In this document: in pieces, positions 15,003-17,168 of the stretch | Position numbering within the stretch: position 1 is the first letter of the stretch | Layout of the letters: each line of letters starts with the position of its first letter | NCBI GenBank assembly: GCA_043736395.1 | Contig: JAYTCQ010000039.1 | Coordinates: 1-17,168 of the forward strand | Source: JAFDVL01 sp043736395 | GTDB lineage: Bacteria > Acidobacteriota > Blastocatellia > RBC074 | Direction of reading: 5' to 3' | DNA: 17,168 bases | Program-made: the position numbers and the translations under genes | Notes under the pieces: model-generated | Seen by the model: the letters and a program-made list of their open reading frames with translations, nothing else | The model's database searches: none | Told to the model about the DNA's origin: nothing

Positions 15003-16292
15003 TTAATTCCCCAACGGCTTCGTTTCCGTGAACATTGGGCTTGCCAGAATGTTGAAATTTTCAAATGAGTCAGGATGACGCGGATCAAATGTCATTACAT
15101 CTTTCATTAAATATTTTGCCAAACTCAGCCGATTTTTTTTGACGCCTTCGACGATACATTTGGCTAATTCGTAGCTGCCATAATTGCTGTGATGCGTGGC
15201 GTCTCCGTCTTTGAAAGCGAGCTTGGAATTCTCTGCTCCCAGAGCCTCATAAAATATTTTGCTCATCGCGTTCAAATCAATCAATGCAATTTTTTCTTCC
15301 CGGGCAAGCTCGCGAACGGCTTCAGGATAATCGCCGAGTGTATTGAAAACATTGCCTTTTTCATCGAAATTACGACGATTCACCGAAGTTATTAACACTG
15401 CAATCCCGCCGCGCTTTCGCACGTCATTCACAATTTTTTTCAAATCAGATTTGTACGAAGTGAACGCGCCAATCCCTTCGCCTTTTTCTTTTTGATCGTT
15501 GTGTCCGAATTGCATAAATAAATAATCGCCAGCTTTCATCAGGCTCATGACTTTCGCGAAGCGTTTTGCGCCGAGCGAACTTTTGACGGATTCGCCGGAT
15601 TCCGCGTGATTCGCAATTGCAATTTCCGGTTTGAAAAATCGCGGCAGCATCTGCCCCCAACTGTTGTACGGTTCACGCGGCTGATCGGTGATAGTTGAAT
15701 CTCCGAGCAAAAAAATTGTCGGCACATTCACCGGAACAATTTCAATTGCACAAATGGCGGGATGCGCTCCATTGAATTCGAGCGTGAGCTTTTCATCCCA
15801 CGCCCATTGCTCAGACGTTTTTTCACGGTCTTTTAATTTGACTTCACCACCAGAAAATTTTGGCGTACGGACGTTGACGATAAAACTTTGCGAAATGAAT
15901 TTGCCTTTCGCGGTCGTAACTTTTTCCAGCATTAAACGGCGCAATTCTGCTTTGACGGTTGTGTCCGTCGCCATACTTGAAGTTCCGAAAGTAACAGTGA
16001 CGCGATAATTTCCTTCAGGCAATGCAGCCGAAAAATAGAATGGTTTTTCACTTATCAATGAATCTGAAAATTTTGATTGTTTAGAATTGTGATGTGAAGC
16101 GAGAACCGCCCCCGCCTCAAATCCGTAGCCAATTTCTTTGCTGTAAATTGCGGCTGGCAACACTAACGTGAAGCCCGGTTTTTCAGTATTGAAATTAAAT
16201 TGATAAGATTTCTGCGCTGACAAACTAGAAGTGAAGAAGGCAAGAGAAGTCAATAAAATCAGTACTCGAACGTACAAGTAGGAAATATTCAT
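15003..16292 (-). CDS. rhamnogalacturonan acetylesterase-like SGNH hydrolase (CE12 type), secreted
   Basis: This 429-aa protein has a signal peptide of about 26 residues (LSA before QKSY). An N-terminal beta-sandwich (about 28-188: FNFNTEKPG, ALPEGNYRVTVTFG, WDEKLTLEFNGAHPAICAIEIVP) precedes the SGNH domain. Catalytic blocks are visible. Block I is FLLGDSTITDQP with nucleophile S199. Block II is ESGES with G233. Block III is FGHNDQ with N265. Block V is GDATHHSNYG with D364 and H367. This layout is that of rhamnogalacturonan acetylesterases (CE12), which remove acetyl groups from pectin backbones. The upstream TonB receptor gene on the same strand ends 76 nt away behind a terminator, so this gene needs its own promoter. 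I see no clear Shine-Dalgarno before the start. Substrate specificity within CE12 is inferred. Confidence 0.9.
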   Translation of the reverse strand: MNISYLYVRVLILLTSLAFFTSSLSAQKSYQFNFNTEKPGFTLVLPAAIYSKEIGYGFEAGAVLASHHNSKQSKFSDSLISEKPFYFSAALPEGNYRVTVTFGTSSMATDTTVKAELRRLMLEKVTTAKGKFISQSFIVNVRTPKFSGGEVKLKDREKTSEQWAWDEKLTLEFNGAHPAICAIEIVPVNVPTIFLLGDSTITDQPREPYNSWGQMLPRFFKPEIAIANHAESGESVKSSLGAKRFAKVMSLMKAGDYLFMQFGHNDQKEKGEGIGAFTSYKSDLKKIVNDVRKRGGIAVLITSVNRRNFDEKGNVFNTLGDYPEAVRELAREEKIALIDLNAMSKIFYEALGAENSKLAFKDGDATHHSNYGSYELAKCIVEGVKKNRLSLAKYLMKDVMTFDPRHPDSFENFNILASPMFTETKPLGN

Positions 16293-16314
16293 ACGAAATT
16301 TTGGGACAAAAAAT

Positions 16315-16347
16315 TGCTACCGTTCGTTGCTGCAACGAACGGTAGCA
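16315..16347 (-). terminator. rho-independent terminator behind the TonB receptor gene
   Basis: Perfect 16-bp arms (16315-16330 and 16332-16347) flank a single central base, forming a near-perfect 33-nt palindrome (TGCTACCGTTCGTTGC and complement). On the minus strand the stem is followed by AATTTTTTG, a T-run suited to intrinsic termination. It lies about 20 nt after the receptor stop at 16368. The T-run is on the minus-strand side only, so it should end receptor transcripts before the CE12 gene. Confidence 0.8.
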
Positions 16348-16367
16348 TGTCGGGGGGAGTAAACTTT

Positions 16368-17168
16368 TTAGAAGTAAATTTTTATACCAAACTGGAGGTA
16401 ACGCGGTAATTGCAATTCGCGCAGATTACCAAATCCCGTTTGATAGGCACGCTTCAGGCGATAGAGTTTGAACCCTTCGATGGTATTCAAATCAAATGTA
16501 TTCGCATCTTTCGTGGCAATGCCCTGTGGTAATTTAATGTTGGCATAATAATCTAACGGCAACGCCCCTGAAGCTAAGCGATTCGATGTGATGTAGGTCT
16601 GCGTCTTGGCGTATAACGCTGTGCCTGCGGGAGTCGAACGCGCAAGCCCACTGCGACTGGCATCAGAGGCAATCCATGCATCGTAATCAGCAGTGGTCAG
16701 AGGCAGCTCATCCGGCAATGCCATAAAATCATTCGCATTTGCCCCTGTGCCGGAAACGGTGCGGAATATCGGACTGTTTAGCACATTGATCGCATCTACG
16801 CGAAATTGCACTTTGCGCTTGCCATCTCCAATATAAAAATTTTTCTGTACGGAAAGATCGAAGTAGCGTTGCATCGGCCCACGAATATCCAATGTGCGTG
16901 GTGCTGTTCCCAGTGCGCCTTTGGCCGGGCGTGTAAATGCTGCGGGATTAATATATGGCTCACAGAGAGTTCCCACCGGACACTCACGCTTCCACAATGG
17001 ATTTATCAGGGGAACGCCTGAAACTAAATTGGGTCGAATCGCGTGAGTAATGTCTCCTAAACGGTTGCCATCAACCAGAGCGGGAATGAAGGGATAACCA
17101 CCTTGCAAACGGAACAGGCTTGACATCGTCCAACCACCAATTACGGTGTCTACGGCTTTGTTGGCGTT
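16368..17168 (-). CDS. TonB-dependent receptor, C-terminal part (5' end beyond window)
   Basis: The frame is open from the right edge for 266 residues to a stop at 16368-16370; an apparent internal start at 17126 is only a Met within the protein. It reads VIGGWTMSSLFRLQGGYPF, NPAAFTRPAKGALGTAPRTLDIRGP, FDLSVQKNF, KVQFRVDAINVLNSPIFRTVSG, and ends RELQLPRYLQFGIKIYF. The PAAFxxPxxGxxG and 'DxSxxKxF..rxEaFNvlN' patterns, the beta-strand alternation and the terminal Phe are typical of the large oar-type TonB receptors (carboxypeptidase-regulatory plus barrel) of Acidobacteriota. It sits in the outer membrane and takes up oligomers by TonB energy. It precedes the CE12 esterase gene on the same strand, which fits polysaccharide uptake, though a strong terminator stands between them. 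Ligand unknown. Confidence 0.9.
   Translation of the reverse strand, partial: NANKAVDTVIGGWTMSSLFRLQGGYPFIPALVDGNRLGDITHAIRPNLVSGVPLINPLWKRECPVGTLCEPYINPAAFTRPAKGALGTAPRTLDIRGPMQRYFDLSVQKNFYIGDGKRKVQFRVDAINVLNSPIFRTVSGTGANANDFMALPDELPLTTADYDAWIASDASRSGLARSTPAGTALYAKTQTYITSNRLASGALPLDYYANIKLPQGIATKDANTFDLNTIEGFKLYRLKRAYQTGFGNLRELQLPRYLQFGIKIYF

Overview
The window looks like a piece of an Acidobacteriota chromosome, probably Solibacter/Blastocatellia-like. The reasons are a TIGR03437-type ('Soli_cterm') C-terminal domain on the copper/haem protein at 951-3170, an oar-type TonB-dependent receptor, a bacterial tricorn protease, a DUF1080 protein, and a GC content in the high 40s by eye. It is dense with protein genes. 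I see no rRNA, tRNA, CRISPR array, transposase or phage gene. Most products carry signal peptides, so this is largely an envelope, secretion and polymer-degradation region.

Left part (1-4155). A DUF1080 (3-keto-disaccharide hydrolase-like) gene on the minus strand runs off the left edge. It is divergent from a large secreted protein that joins one c-type haem site, a PHM/DBH-like dicopper monooxygenase module, an IPT/TIG domain and a TIGR03437 domain. Its stop codon overlaps the start of a small 4-TM protein, followed by an orphan 158-aa protein.

Middle (4177-9731, all minus strand). In transcription order these are a small 3-TM protein, a tricorn-like S41 protease whose start sits one base after the upstream stop, a small secreted beta-rich protein, and an exported oligogalacturonate-lyase-like (PL22) protein. 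Two related hairpin repeats sit directly behind the stop codons of the protease and the small secreted protein.

Right-middle (9858-14964, plus strand). An ECF sigma factor gene is preceded by a promoter of ECF architecture and followed 5 nt later by a zinc-finger anti-sigma factor fused to a FecR-like domain. Two secreted proteins of unknown function follow. After them comes an AT-richer lipoprotein gene fusing an intradiol-dioxygenase-like domain to a thioredoxin-like domain, probably acquired by transfer.

Right end (15003-17168, minus strand). The C-terminal part of a TonB-dependent receptor is closed by a strong palindromic terminator, followed by a rhamnogalacturonan acetylesterase-like (CE12) SGNH hydrolase. 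The receptor, CE12 esterase, PL22-like protein and DUF1080 protein together suggest use of pectin or plant polysaccharide. They are not one operon. The most interesting parts for follow-up are the ECF/FecR operon with its two unknown secreted proteins, the two fusion proteins, and the stop-adjacent hairpin repeats.
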